From Brassica napus (Eukaryota > Streptophyta > Magnoliopsida > Brassicales > Brassicaceae), in contig NC_063451.1 in the NCBI RefSeq assembly GCF_020379485.1, positions 741,739 to 805,738 on the forward strand: a DNA stretch of 64,000 nucleotides, given 5' to 3'. Position numbers and translations under genes: made by a program. This document shows, piece after piece, positions 44,635-57,200 of the stretch; the stretch's first letter is position 1; every line of letters begins with the position of its first letter. The notes under the pieces are model-generated. The model had not been told where the DNA came from. It saw only the letters and a list, made by a program, of their open reading frames with translations, and searched no databases.

Positions 44635-47600
44635 GAAAATTTTAAAAATATAACAATATTGCTTTAATGCATAGTTATCTCTAGTACTAATATATGGTGA
44701 TGGTTAAAGAGGTTTGGAACTTTTGTTGTCTTCATTTCTCTAGAGAATAACGATTTTATAATGGTTAGTCCACTAATTTAGAGAGTATATAAAATTTTAC
44801 TAAATTAATTTATAAAAAAATTGAACGATGCTCATATATCATGTAAGAGAGTTTAACATATGTGGTTAGAAATTTTAAAACAACACTAAAAATTAGAGGG
44901 TTCAGTATATAAAACATTTACCAAAATTCAATATTTTTGTAGAGGGTTAACACATAGATTTTGAGAAAATTTCAAAAAAATATAACAATATAGTTTTAAT
45001 GCATAGTTGCATCATACACTAACACATGATGATGTTGAAAGAGGTTTAGAGCCTCTGTTGTCTTCGTTTTTGAAGAAAATAGTGATTTTGTACTGGTTAT
45101 TCCACTAATTTAGATAGTATTATGAAGTTTTATTAATTAATTGATAAAAAAAGAACGATTCCATATACCATAAAATAGAGTATAACATACATTAATTCAA
45201 ATTTATAATGTCGTTACAAAATTTAGAACAATAATAAAAAGGAATAAGTTTCAGTATATAGAGCGTTTAACGTAAAACTCAATATTTTCGTAGGGGGTTG
45301 GTTAACACATAGATTTTGAGAAAATTTCAAAAAATATAACAATATTGCTTTAATGCATAGTTGCATCCTGCACTAACATATGATGATATTGAAAGAGGTT
45401 TGAAGCATTTGTTGTCTCTATTTTTCAAGAAAATAGCGATTTTATAGTGATTATTTCACCGATTTAGGGGGTATTATGAAATTTTACTAAATTAATTGAT
45501 AAGAAATTATAATGATTCTCATATACAATGAAAGAGAGTTTAACATACATTTATACAAATTTAGAATATCGTTAGAAAATTTAGAACAACAATAAAAAGT
45601 ATAAGTTTCAATATATAGAGCGTTTAACGCAAAACTCAATATTTTCATAGGGGTTAACACATATATTTTGAGAAAAATTCAAAAAAATATAATAATATTG
45701 CTTTAATGCATATTTTCCTCCGGTACTATATTATGATGATGGTCAAAGAGGTTTGAAACCTCCGTTGTCCCTATTTTTCTAGAGAATAACGATTTTATAA
45801 TGGTTAATACACTAATTTAGGTAGTATATGAAGTTTTACTAAATTAATTTATAAAAAAAATTGAACGATGCTCATGTACAATGAAAGAGAGTTTTGCATA
45901 CATTAACACAAATGTAGAATGTGGTTAGAAATTTTAAAACAACACTAAAGATTATAGGCTTCAGTATATAAAGCATTTACCAAAATTAAATATTTTTGTA
46001 GGGGTTTGGATTTTGAGAAAATTTCAAAAAATATGACAATATTGTTTTAATGCATAGTTGCATCATGTGCTAACATATGATGATGTTGAAAGAGGTTTGG
46101 AGCCTTTGTTGTCTCCGTTTTTCAAGAAAATAGTGATTTTATAGTGGTTATTCCACCGATTTAGGGAGTATTATGAAGTTTTACTAAATTAATTGATAAA
46201 CAATTATAACAATTCTCATATACTCTGAAAGAGAGTTTAACATACATTAATACAAATGTATAATGTAGTTAAAAAATTTAAAACAACACTAAAAAGTTTA
46301 GGCTTCAGTATATAGAGCGTTTAACGTAAAACTCAATATTTTTGTAGGGATTAACACATAGATTGAGAAAAATTCAAAAAATATAAAAATATTGCTTTAA
46401 TGCATAATTGCATCATGCATTAACATATGATGATGTTGAAAGAGGTTTGGAGCCTTTGTTGTCTCCATTTTTCAAAAAACAAATAGCAATTTTATAGTGG
46501 TTATTTCACCGATTTAGAGAGTATTATGAAATTTTACTAAATTAATTGATAATTAATTATAATGATTCTCATATACAATGAAAGAGAGTTTAACATACAT
46601 TCATACAAATTTAGAAATATCGTTAGAAAATTTAGAACAACAATAAAAAGTATAAGTTTCAGTATATAGAGCATTTAACGTAAAACTCAATATTTTTGTA
46701 GGGGTTAACACATAGATTTTGAGAAAAATTTTAAAAATATAACAATATTGCTTTAATGCGTAGTTCTATACTGTACTAATATATGATGATGGTCAAAGAG
46801 GTTTGAAACCTTTGGTGTCCCTATTTTTCTAGAAAATAGCGATTTTATAATGGTTAGTCCACTAATTTAGGTAGTATACGAAGTTTTACTAAATTAATTT
46901 ATAAACAAAATTGAACGATGCTCATGTACCATGAAAGAGAGTTTAACATACATTAATATAAATGTAGAATGTGGTTAGAAATTTTAAAACTACACTAAAG
47001 ATTATAGGCTTCAGTATATAAAGCATTTACCAAAATTCAATATTTTTGTAGGGTTAACACATATATTTTGAGAAATTTTCAAAAAATATGACAATGTTGT
47101 TTTAATGCATAGTTGCATCCTGCACTAACATATGATAAAGTTGAAAGAGGTTTGGAGCCTTTGTTAGCGATTTTATAGTGGTTATTTCCCCTATTTAGGG
47201 AGTCTTATGAAATTTTACTAAATTAATTGATAAGAAATTATAATGATTCTCATATACAATGAAAGAGAGTTTAACATACATTGATACAAATTTAGAATAT
47301 CGTTATAAAATTTAGAACAACGATAAAAAGTATAAGTTTCAACATATAGAGCGTTTAACGCAAAACTCAATATTTTCATAGGGGTTAACACATATATTTT
47401 GAGAAAAATTCAAAAAATATAACAATATTGCTTTAATGCATAGTTGTCTCATGTACTAATATATGATGATGAAAAAAAAGGTTTGGAACCTTTGTTGTCC
47501 CTATTTTTCTAGAGAATAGCGATTTTATAACGGTTAGTCCACTAATTTAGGTAGTATATGAAGTTTTACTAAATTAATTTATAAAAAAATTGAACAATGT

Positions 47601-47878
47601 TATGTACCATGAAAAAGAGCTTAGCATACATTAATACAAATGTAGAATGTGGTTAGAAATTTTAAAACAACACAAAACATTATAGGATGCAGTATATAAA
47701 GCATTTACCAAAATTCAATATTTTTGTAGGGGAACACATAGATTTTGAGAAAATTTCAAAAAATATGTAAATATTGTTTTAATGTATTGTTTCATCATGA
47801 ACTAACATATGATGATGTTAAAAGAGGTTTGAAGCCTTTATTGTCTCAATTTTTCAAGAAAATAGCGATTTTATAGTG
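44623..47878 (+). repeat. About 350-bp satellite array, left segment (about 9.3 monomers)
   Basis: Direct tandem repeats with a period near 350 bp, judged from recurrence of ttttgagaaaa at about 44629, 44957, 45313, 45667, 46011, 46716, 47066, 47397 and 47742. Each monomer contains agcgattttatagtggtta or a close variant, aattttactaaattaatt, and a sequence ending tatttttgtagggg. Two monomer types occur: type A (gatgatgttgaaagagg) and type B (gatgatggtcaaagagg), here in order B A A B A A B A B A. The last A monomer is interrupted by the LINE. No coding potential. Confidence 0.92.
47866..47878 (+). repeat. LINE target-site duplication, left copy
   Basis: cgattttatagtg at 47866-47878 is repeated exactly at 54251-54263, on the other side of the LINE. 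It is satellite sequence duplicated on insertion. Confidence 0.92.
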
Positions 47879-47955
47879 TTTTTTTTTTGTCACAAAAACT
47901 TTCATTTATAAATTAGTTTGGTGGGGGCATTAAGGTAGCCACGACCACCCCTTGT

Positions 47956-50900
47956 TCATACAACCCTTAATGCATTCTTGGCAAGCATATCAGCCTCACC
48001 ATTTCTCTCTCTCGACAACCAAGCAAAGCTAACATCATCAAAAGCATTAGATAGAATGTGGATATCCTCCACAACTCCGTAAATCTCAAACAGAGGGTCT
48101 TTGCCGTTGATGGCGTTAATCAGCATCCTTGAGTCTGATTCAAATCTCACATCCTTTACTCCTATCCTGAAACAAGCCATCACCGCTTCCTTCAAGGCTA
48201 GGGCTTCAGAAACTAGGGCTGAGGGGGTGAAGGCGATTCCTAGCTTAAACAGAGTCCTCTGTTCTCGAGTCACCACGACCCAGCCAAGACCCGCATTCTT
48301 TGTTAACGCCGACCACGCAACATCAGACCTTGCGACTGTTCCAGCTTCATGGGGAAGGGGTTGGGTAACCCTTTGGCTGCCTCTTTCTTTTTTGTCTTGC
48401 GCTGCGGCCCATTCTTTTGTTGCACCTATTGCTTGCGATAAAATGTCTGCCGGACTCCCATCAAAATTCTCAAAAACATATTTGTTGCGAGCCTTCCACA
48501 ATGCCCAAAGGATCCAGGGCACAAGAGGGGAGGATGTTAGTCCTGTCGGGGGAAGACAACCAAGCTTATGTAGGTCATTCCAGTCAGCTCTCAAATCTAT
48601 CAATCCGCTAATTCGAAAGCTTCCATCCAGAGGAGCGAGTTTCCACACTTGTCGAGCAAAAGGACAATGGAAATAAGATGATTGATAGATTCCGAGTTCC
48701 CGCACCTCTTACAGGCAGGATTGACATTTATGTGGCGGCCTAGTAACACTTCTCCAGCCAGGAGAATACCTTTCAAACACTTCCAGGTAAACATCTTAAC
48801 CTTTGGAGCAATTTTTAGGTTCCATACTGTTCTTCTCCAGTCAAACTCAGGGGTAGCTTCTCCCTCCAAAATTTCTTCAGTTACTTCGGCCATGGCCGTG
48901 TAGTATCCTGTTTTGACCTTGTACTCTCCTGTCTTAGTTCCCAGCCATTTAAGAACGTCCGAGGCTCCTTTTGTACTGGGAGTGATACTCAACACTCTTT
49001 CCTCCTCAAAAGGTAGAACTGTTTGCACAAATTCTCTGTTCCATTCGCCATTCCCTTCTTGAATAAGGTCTTTTACGCACAATGAAGCCGTCTCACTAGT
49101 TGCAGGTCCCATAGGTCTACACGGGGCTTCGAGGCTCAGCCAAGCATCATCCCATATCTTGATCGACGCTCCATCTCCTACTATCCAACCCAGATTTTTT
49201 ACCAGAAGATCTCTACCCAACAGAATGCTCTGCCACCCATGGGAAGCCGCGGACAGGGCAGTACAAGTTAGAAGATTTCCATCTGGACAGTACTTAGACA
49301 ATAAGATCCTGCCCAATAGACAGTCGGGGTTTTCTTTTAGCCGCCAGCTAATTTTAGCTAAGAAGGCATCATTGAAAGCTTGCACGTCCCGTATGCCCAG
49401 TCCACCATTACTCTTAGACAGAGTCATTTTATCCCAAGCTAACCATGCCATCTTTCTCTTCCCCGTCTTGTCATCCCACCAAAAGCGCGTTAACGCTGAT
49501 TGGATGTGATTGCAAAGAGATACATGCAGTTTGAAGCAGGTCATGGAGTAGGATGGTATAGAGGAGAGAACACTTTGAAGCATTACCATCTTTCCTGCTG
49601 CGGATAGGTACCGGTTAGACCAACTGCTTGCTTTTTGGACAATACGATCCACTATTGACGAGAACATGTCTTTCTTCTTTCTCCCGAAAATTTCTGGAAG
49701 CCCGAGATACTTTCCAACACCGCCTTCTTTTTGGATTTGAAGCTCTGTATGGACCATATTTTTCAGTTCAGCCGGAGCTCTGCGTGAAAAGGTAACAGAT
49801 GACTTTTCAAAATTAATTGATTGACCAGACGCTGTCCCATAACGATGCATAATTTCTTTGAGAGCTAAAGTCGACTCTCTTTCCGCTTTTAGGAAGAACA
49901 TAGTATCATCCGCGAAAAGAAGATGGTTAATCCGGGGACTCCCCCGAGAAACCCTAATGCCTTGGATGCGTCCTTCTGCTTGTGCTTTGTTACAAAGATC
50001 CGAGAGCACTTCACTACATAATATGAATATGTAGGGCGAGAGGAGATCGCCTTGGTGAATCCCTCGACTCGGTATAACCTTTCCTCTAGGCGAACCGTTG
50101 ATGAGGAAGGAATATGTAACTGACGAGATACACTGCATGATTAGACCAATCCAATGTTGGTGAAATCCGAGTCTCTCTAGCACTGCAGCTATGAAATCCC
50201 ATTCAAGCCGATCGTATGCTTTACTTATGTCCGTCTTCACTGCCATCGCCACTCTTTTTTTCTGCTCGGGACGTCTTCAAAGTGTGTAGTACCTCATGGG
50301 TAATGAGTACATTATCCCCTATCAATCGGCCCGGGACAAAGGCTGACTGATTTTCAGAAATGATTTTTCCCAATAGAGGCTGCAGTCGCTTCTGAAGAAT
50401 CTTGGAGTAGACTTTGTAGTACACATTGCATAAGGCAATAGGACGGTAATCAAACACTCGCTGCGGGCCTTTAATTTTCGGGATCAGGCGGATATGAGTG
50501 TCATTGATCCCGAGAGGCAGAGTTCCTGATCTCAAGATCCCTGAATTTCTTGTACTAGGTCTGGACCAACCTCATTCCAGTGAGTGTGATAAAAACTCGC
50601 TGAGAACCCATCCGGGCCTGGTGCTTTCTCGCCATTAATATCATGGATTGCTTCTTTAATCTCCACAGCCGAAGGAACTGCGATCAGTACCTCGTTATCT
50701 TCATGCGAAACAATAGGTCGGAGGGCATAATTAACAGTTTCTCCCCGATCTCCTTGCTCTGAAGTGAACATGTTCTTAAAGTACTCAATAACCGTCTTGG
50801 CTATCTCGGCTTTTTTATACACCATCCCCCCTCGGTATTTTCCAAAACTGTAAACGCATTGGCTCTGCGTCTGTTCTTTGCCGAGGCATGAAAGAAACCC

Positions 50901-51942
50901 GAGTTTCTATCACCTAAGCTTAGCCAGAGCAAACGGTTTCTTTGCTTCCAAAAGGACTCCTCCGCAAGGTAAGCTTCATTCAACTTATCGCTGATCTCTT
51001 TAATCAGGACTGTATCATTAAGGGGACTAGTGAGAGCTGCTTCCAACTCTCGCTTCCTTTGCTCAATGAGAATCTTGCTATTCTGTTGTTGAAGTTTATT
51101 CCATTCAGATAGAGCTCTTCTAGTAGAGGCCAGCCGTTCCGAGACTCTACTCTGATCATTACTTGCCCAAGACTCGTAAATCACTTTCTTTGCTTCCTCA
51201 TTAGTGTTGAGCCGTCGGTCGTACCGAAACAGACCCCTTCGCTTCATGATGGTCGGATCTAGGCAGGTAAGAAGAGGTTTATGATCGGAGCCCTCATATT
51301 CCAAGTATTGACAGCGCACTGTCGGGTAAGTCTCAGCCCAAGAACTATTTGCCACTGCCCTATCTAGGTGGCATCTCACAAAGTGAGTACCTCTTTGTCC
51401 TCTCCATGAAAGTGGGTCTCCCGAATGGTGGAGGTCATATAAATCACCTTCGGAGAAAAAAGTTCTGAGATCCGAGAAGGAGCCTTTCGATCTGTCAGGT
51501 CCGCCCACCTTTTCATCACTACAGAGTAGGTCGTTAAAATCCCCGGTAAGGAACCAAATGGAATCTCTAACTTCAGCTGATGTTAAAAGGGTATTCCACA
51601 GACTGTTTCTTTGCACTCTATATGTACTGCCATAAACAAAACTCGCATAGAATAATTTGTCTTCGTATTCAATGCTTGCGTTTATTACATCAGAGCTAGA
51701 ATTAAGCACTTGTAGTTTTATTTCTTGCTTCCAAAGCAGGGCAAGCCCTCCTGTGCCATGGCCAATCGGAGTTACCAGGAAGTGTTCTTCATACCCAAGC
51801 TGATCACATTTTTGAAGAACTACAGAGTCGGGATTTTTGGTCTCAATAAGGAAGCAGATGTCAGGCCTGAATTTTTTCGCTATTTCCTTGAGACGACGAA
51901 CTGTCTTGAGATTCCCTAACCTTGACAGTTCCAGCTCACCAT
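47956..51942 (-). pseudogene. LINE ORF2: AP endonuclease - RT - zf-RVT - RNase H, frameshifted
   Basis: Begins near 51942 with MVSWNCQG and the endonuclease (LKTVRRLKEIAKKFRPDICF, IETKNPD, WFLTGDFNDLL, LDRAVANSSWAE, GSDHKPLL). RT follows with [77 protein letters not shown] and the catalytic FADDTMFF. Then a zf-RVT block (VWNLKIAPKVKMFTWKCL, CKRCGNSESINHL) and a C-terminal RNase H (SDVAWSALTKNAGLGWVVV, ESDSRMLINAI, RERNGEADMLAKNAL). Frame changes near 51918, 50815, 50530, 50240 and 48690 break it. This is the standard order of a plant L1 ORF2; the catalytic residues that I checked (FADD) persist. Confidence 0.88.
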
Positions 51943-51944
51943 TT

Positions 51945-53811
51945 TTAAGGACCCGGAGCGGATGGGATCCGAAAATCCATCCTCTTCCTAGAAGAGCTCG
52001 GGATCATGTTACAAATAGGCATGTTTTCAGAGCTTGTTGTTGAACCTCCTGCTTGGTTCTTTCCACGGGAAGGTCCTGTAGCTGTTTTCGCCTTAGTAGC
52101 TTTAGATGATCTTCTTACTGGGGAAGGTTTGCCACCCGGCACTTTTCGGACCCTACTACTAGAGGCCGCGACCACAATTGGTTTTGTTCCTACGGTCTCG
52201 GGCACTTTTCTGGCTCCGGGGGGTCATCCAGGTTTCCTCTTCAAAGGTGCAATAGGAGCACCTGGCTCCCTTTCTCGCTGTGGGGCCGGAAGGTGTCCAA
52301 TTCTCAAAGCAGCTGGGACTCGCTCCGCGCTTTCCTGCATCTCTACCATTTCACTATCGACATGGTCAAGCCTAGGAGCTAAAGAAGCGTTGGCACCAAG
52401 CCGTAGTGCCATTGGGATGCGCTCCTGAGACGACGGGAGTGACAAACGCTGCATTGCAGGGATTCTCTCGGGTGTAAGCGACGCGTCTTCTCGGGCCTGA
52501 CGTTTCGCATTTGCATTGAGGGATGCCTAGACCATATGGGCTGCTGCTGTATCTAGATCTCCTTGCTCTTCAGCTTGCCTCTTTCTCTCAATACGGGCTT
52601 CTCTTTCAGTTGGGTCCTACTGCAGCATTGCATCCCGAACCTCGTCTCTCGCTAGCTGCAGGGCTTCCACAAGGAGAATAGAGGTAGTATCAGTTAAGGG
52701 AATCCCCTTTTCACCATTTCTAAACTGGGATTTAGCTGAGCTGGACCCTTTATCTGCCTCAGAAGTTGGAATCTGCGTGATTGCTCTGTAGTAACTTCTA
52801 TCTTGGGACGAGCCTTGACGTCTCTGAGTGGCAAGGTCTTTCAAGTGCCCCTTATAACGATCCTCAGGGTAACGAGCTCGTTCCCTGGCTTGACTAGACC
52901 GCCTGTACGATTCTTTCTCCTGCCAAGCCTTTGGTTGGGGTTTGTACGAACGTCGGCCATACTCTTCTTGAGAGTGACAGGGTCTTCTCTCAGGAGCGCC
53001 AGCACCAGTAGAGGCCGAGAATTGATAGGTTGTGTTATCTGCTCGAGGTTTTCCCCCCCACATCCCGGCCTTCATGACCAGAGGGAAATGAGGCTTGTTT
53101 ACTAGGATCAGCGTCCTGCGCAGTCTTAAGCTCTCGCTTCTTTGCCCTTTCCTCCAAGTAATCATGAATGTCATGATCCAGCCGGAGGCAAGTTGTACAA
53201 TGTCTTTCAAGCCGTTCATAGACTAATCTGGCCGAGACTTCTTCACCATTGGGGTATTCTATAACAGTGGAAGTAATCAATGGAAGCAACCCATTCACAT
53301 GAACTATCATTTTCATAGCCAGGGGGGTGATTTCAGCTTTCTCATAGACACCTATATCGTTGCCAATACTCTGACAAATACCTTCTGTCCAGAGGTGGAT
53401 TGGAACCCCTTAAATCTTAATCCAAAAGGGGATTAGCGCCGGGAAAGATTTGGATAATGTAGGTTCCCACCGTTGGACTATAACCATCCACCTAGCAAAG
53501 TGGTATGGCCTCTTCTCTAAGACTTGGAGCAGGTCTTCCTCTCGCGCAAACTGAAATTGAAAGAGACCATTCCCTAGATCTGCCCCCACTGGCTTCACAT
53601 CTGACTTCCAGAGATCCGAAAAGAAAGATAGAAGGGGCCAGATTTTTTGGATAGAACGGTTTGTAACTCTCCCTATCAAGGTAAGGGAACACTTGTTGAG
53701 GAGCTCTGTGTTTTCCGGGAGCTCAGCTCTCACTCGAGCCGTACGGGGCGCCTGATAATCATCAGAAAAGATTTGTTTTCCTTTATCAGCCTCAGAAATT
53801 CTTCTATGCAT
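51945..53811 (-). pseudogene. LINE ORF1 (gag-like, DUF4283 and CCHC knuckle), degraded
   Basis: Starts MHRRISEADKGKQIFSDDYQ. A DUF4283-type region follows (CSLTLIGRVTNRSIQKIWPL, GLFQFQFAREEDLLQVLEKR, PYHFARWMVIVQRWEP), then a premature TAA just after FWIKI (near 53412). Next come VHVNGLLPLITSTVIEYPNG, a zinc-knuckle region CTTCLRLDHDIHDY, and a long Arg/Ser-rich tail in shifting frames (about 53219-51945). It would bind element RNA. The stop and several frame changes mean no intact ORF1 product. Confidence 0.82.
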
Positions 53812-54250
53812 CTTGACCGAAGGGATTCAAGGTTTTCTTAAATGCTTTACCAACACAAAAAAGGACAGGAACCCCTGTATCAACAATCTTCAAAACGGTC
53901 AGCGATTTTCGTCACACGAAACAGTAAACATACTAGCTACCTGGAGAACTTGTTCCGGCATCGGAAATTAGGCGAAGTAACTGACGGCGGTCCCTCCGAC
54001 GTCGGGTCGGGGGAAGAACCCGGTGAATAAAGGCCAAGACTTTGCACAGACCGATGAATAACTCCCAAAGTGGAAAGAATTTGAAATAAAGAGGGGAATA
54101 TTCAGAGGAATAAGCCCATAAACAGCAAGTAAACCAGCGGGTAATAGGAGATAGCGCCTTTACGAAAGTTTTACGTACTACTTTCCTCGGGAAGCTCGTC
54201 TGGGAGAGAAACTCATGTTTCGCGTTACTCCCTCCGTCTTGTTGGATCTC

Positions 54251-57200
54251 CGATTTTATAGTGGTTATTCCACCGATTTAGGGAGTATTATGAAATTTTA
54301 CCAAATAATTGATAAGAAATTATAATGATTCCCATATACAATGAAAGAGAGTTTAACATACTTTAAACCAAATGTAGAATGTGGTTAGAAATTTTAAAAC
54401 CACACTCAAAAGTATAAGATTCAGTATAAAGAGCGTTTAACGTAAGACTCAATATTTTCGTAGGGGGGTTAACACATAGATTTTGAGAAAAGATAAAAAA
54501 ATATAACAATATTGCTTTAATGTATAGTTGCATCTTGTACTAATATATTATGATGGTCAAAGAGGTTTGAAACCTTTGTTGTCTCTATTTCTCTTAAAAT
54601 TAGCAATTTTATAATGGTTAGTCTACTAATTTAGGGAGAGTATATGAAATTTTACTCAATTAATTTATAAAAAAATTGAACGATGCTCATGTACCATGAA
54701 AGAGAGTTTAGCATACATTAATACAAATGTAGAATGTGGTTAGAAATTTTAAAATAACACAAATATTATAGGGTTCAGTATATAAAGCCTTTACCAAAAT
54801 TCAATATTTTTGTAGAGGTTAACATATAAATTTTGAGAAAAATTCAAAAAATATGACATATTGTTTTAATGCATAGTTGTATCATACACTAATATATGAT
54901 GATGTTGAAAGAGTTTTATAGCCTTTGTTGTATCCGTTTTTCAAGAAAATAGCGATTTTTTAGTGGTTATTCCACTGATTTAGATTGTATTATGAAGTTT
55001 TACTAATTAATTGATAAAAAATTAGAACGATTCCCATATACAATAAAAGAGAGTTTAACATTCATTAATACAAATTTATAATGTAGTTGCAAAACTTAGA
55101 ACAACAATAAAAAGTATAAGTTTCAGTATATAGAGCGTTTAACGTAAAACTCAATATTTTCGTAGGAGTTATACACACAGATTTTGGAAAAATTTCAAAA
55201 AATATGACAATATTGTTTTAATGCATAGATGCATCCTTCACTAACATATGATGATGTTGAAAGAGGTTAGGAGCCATTGTTTTCTCCGCTTTTAAAAAAA
55301 ATTGCGATTTTGTAGTGGTTATTCTACTGATTTAGATAGTATTATGAAGTTTTACTAATTAATTGATTAAAAATTAGAACGATTCCCATATACCATAAAA
55401 AAAAAGTTTAACATGCATTAAAAAAAATTTAGAATGTCGTTAGAAAATTTAGAGCAACAATAAAAAGTATAAGTTTCAGTATATAGAGCGTTTTACGTAA
55501 AACTCAATATTTTTGTAGGGGCTAACATTTAAATTTTGAGAAAAATTCAAAAAATGTAACAATTGATTTAATGCATATTTGTCTCATGTACTACTATATG
55601 ATGATGGTCAAAGAGGTTTGGAACATTTGTTGTCTCCATATTTATAGAGAATATCGATTTTATAATGGTTAGTCTAGTAATTTAGGGAGTATATGAAGTT
55701 TTACTAAATTAATTTATAAAAAACATTGAACGATGCTCATATACCATGAAAGAGAGTTTAGCATACATTAATACAAATGTAAAATGTGGTTATAAATTTT
55801 AAAACAACACAAATATTATACGGTTCAGTATATAAAGCATTTACCAAAATTCAATATTTTTGTAGAGGTTAACATATAAATTTTGAGAAAAATTAAAAAA
55901 TATGAAAATATTGTTTTAATGAATAGTTGCATCATACACTAATATATGATGATGTTGAAAGAGGTTTATAGCCTTTGTTGTGTCCGTTTTTCAAGAAAAT
56001 AGCGATTTTGTAGTGGTTATTCCACTGATTTAAATTGTATTACGAAGTTTTACTAATTAATTGATAAAAAATTAGAATGGTTCTCATATACCATAAAAGA
56101 GAGTTTAACATTCATTAATACAAATTTATAATGTAGTTTCAAAACTTAGAACAACAATAAAAAGTATAAGTTTCAGTATATAAAGCGTTTAACGTAAAAC
56201 TCAATATTTTCGTACAAGGGAAAACACATAGATTTTGAGAAAAATTTAGAAAATATAACAATATTGCTTTAATGCATTTTTGCCTCCTGTACTAATATAT
56301 GATGATGGTCAAAGAGGTTTGAAACCTTTGTTGTCCATATTTTTCTAGAGAATAGCGATTTTATAATGGTTACTCCACTAATTTAGGGAGTATATGAAGT
56401 TTTACAAAATTAATTTATAAAAAAATTGGACGATGCTCATGTACCATGAAAGAGAGTTTAGCATATATTAATACAAATGTAGAATGTGGTTAGAAATTTT
56501 AAAACAACACTAAAGATTATAGGCTTCAGTATATAAAGCATTTACCAAAATTCAATATTTTTGTAGGGGGTTAACACATAGATTTTGAAAAAATTTCAAA
56601 AAATATGACAAAATTGTTTTAATGCATTGTTGAATCTTGCACTAACATATGATGATGTTTAAAGATGTTTGGAGCCTTTGTTGTCTCCATTTTTCAAGAA
56701 AATAGCGATTTTATAGTGGTTATTCACCGATTTAGGGAGTACTATGAAATTTTACTAAATAATTGATAAGAAATTATAATGATTCTAATATACAATGAAA
56801 GAGAGTTTAAATACATTAAAACAAATGTAGAATGTAGTTAGAATTTTAAAACCACACTAAAAAGTTTAAGATTCAGTATATACAGCGTTTAACGTAAAAC
56901 TCAATATTTTCGTAGGGGTTAACACATCGATTTTGAGAAAAAATCAGAAAATATAACAATGTTGCTTTAATACATAATTGCCTCCTGTATTAATATATGA
57001 CGATGGTCAAAGAGGTTTGAAGCTTTTGTTGTCCCAATTTTTCTAGAGAATAGCGATTTTATAATGGTTAGTTCACTAAATTAGGTAATATATGAAGTTT
57101 TACTAAATTAATTTATAAAAAAATTGAACAATGTCATGTACCATGGAAAAGAGCTTAGCATACATTAATACAAATGTAGAATGTGGTTTAAAATTTTAAA

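Larger units (their letters stand above)
47879..54250 (-). mobile_element. L1-type LINE (non-LTR retrotransposon), near full length
   Basis: 6,372 bp on the minus strand, flanked by a perfect 13-bp target duplication. The 3' end is at the left with a short A tail (ten T on the plus strand at 47879-47888). A 5' leader of about 440 bp precedes ORF1, followed by ORF2 with endonuclease, RT and RNase H. Both reading frames are broken. It inserted into a type A satellite monomer; removing it restores one intact monomer and the A-to-B alternation. Confidence 0.93.

Noticed and set aside
48101..49509. Plus-strand open frames opposite the LINE
   Set aside because: They are antisense to clear RT/RNase H coding sequence and match nothing.
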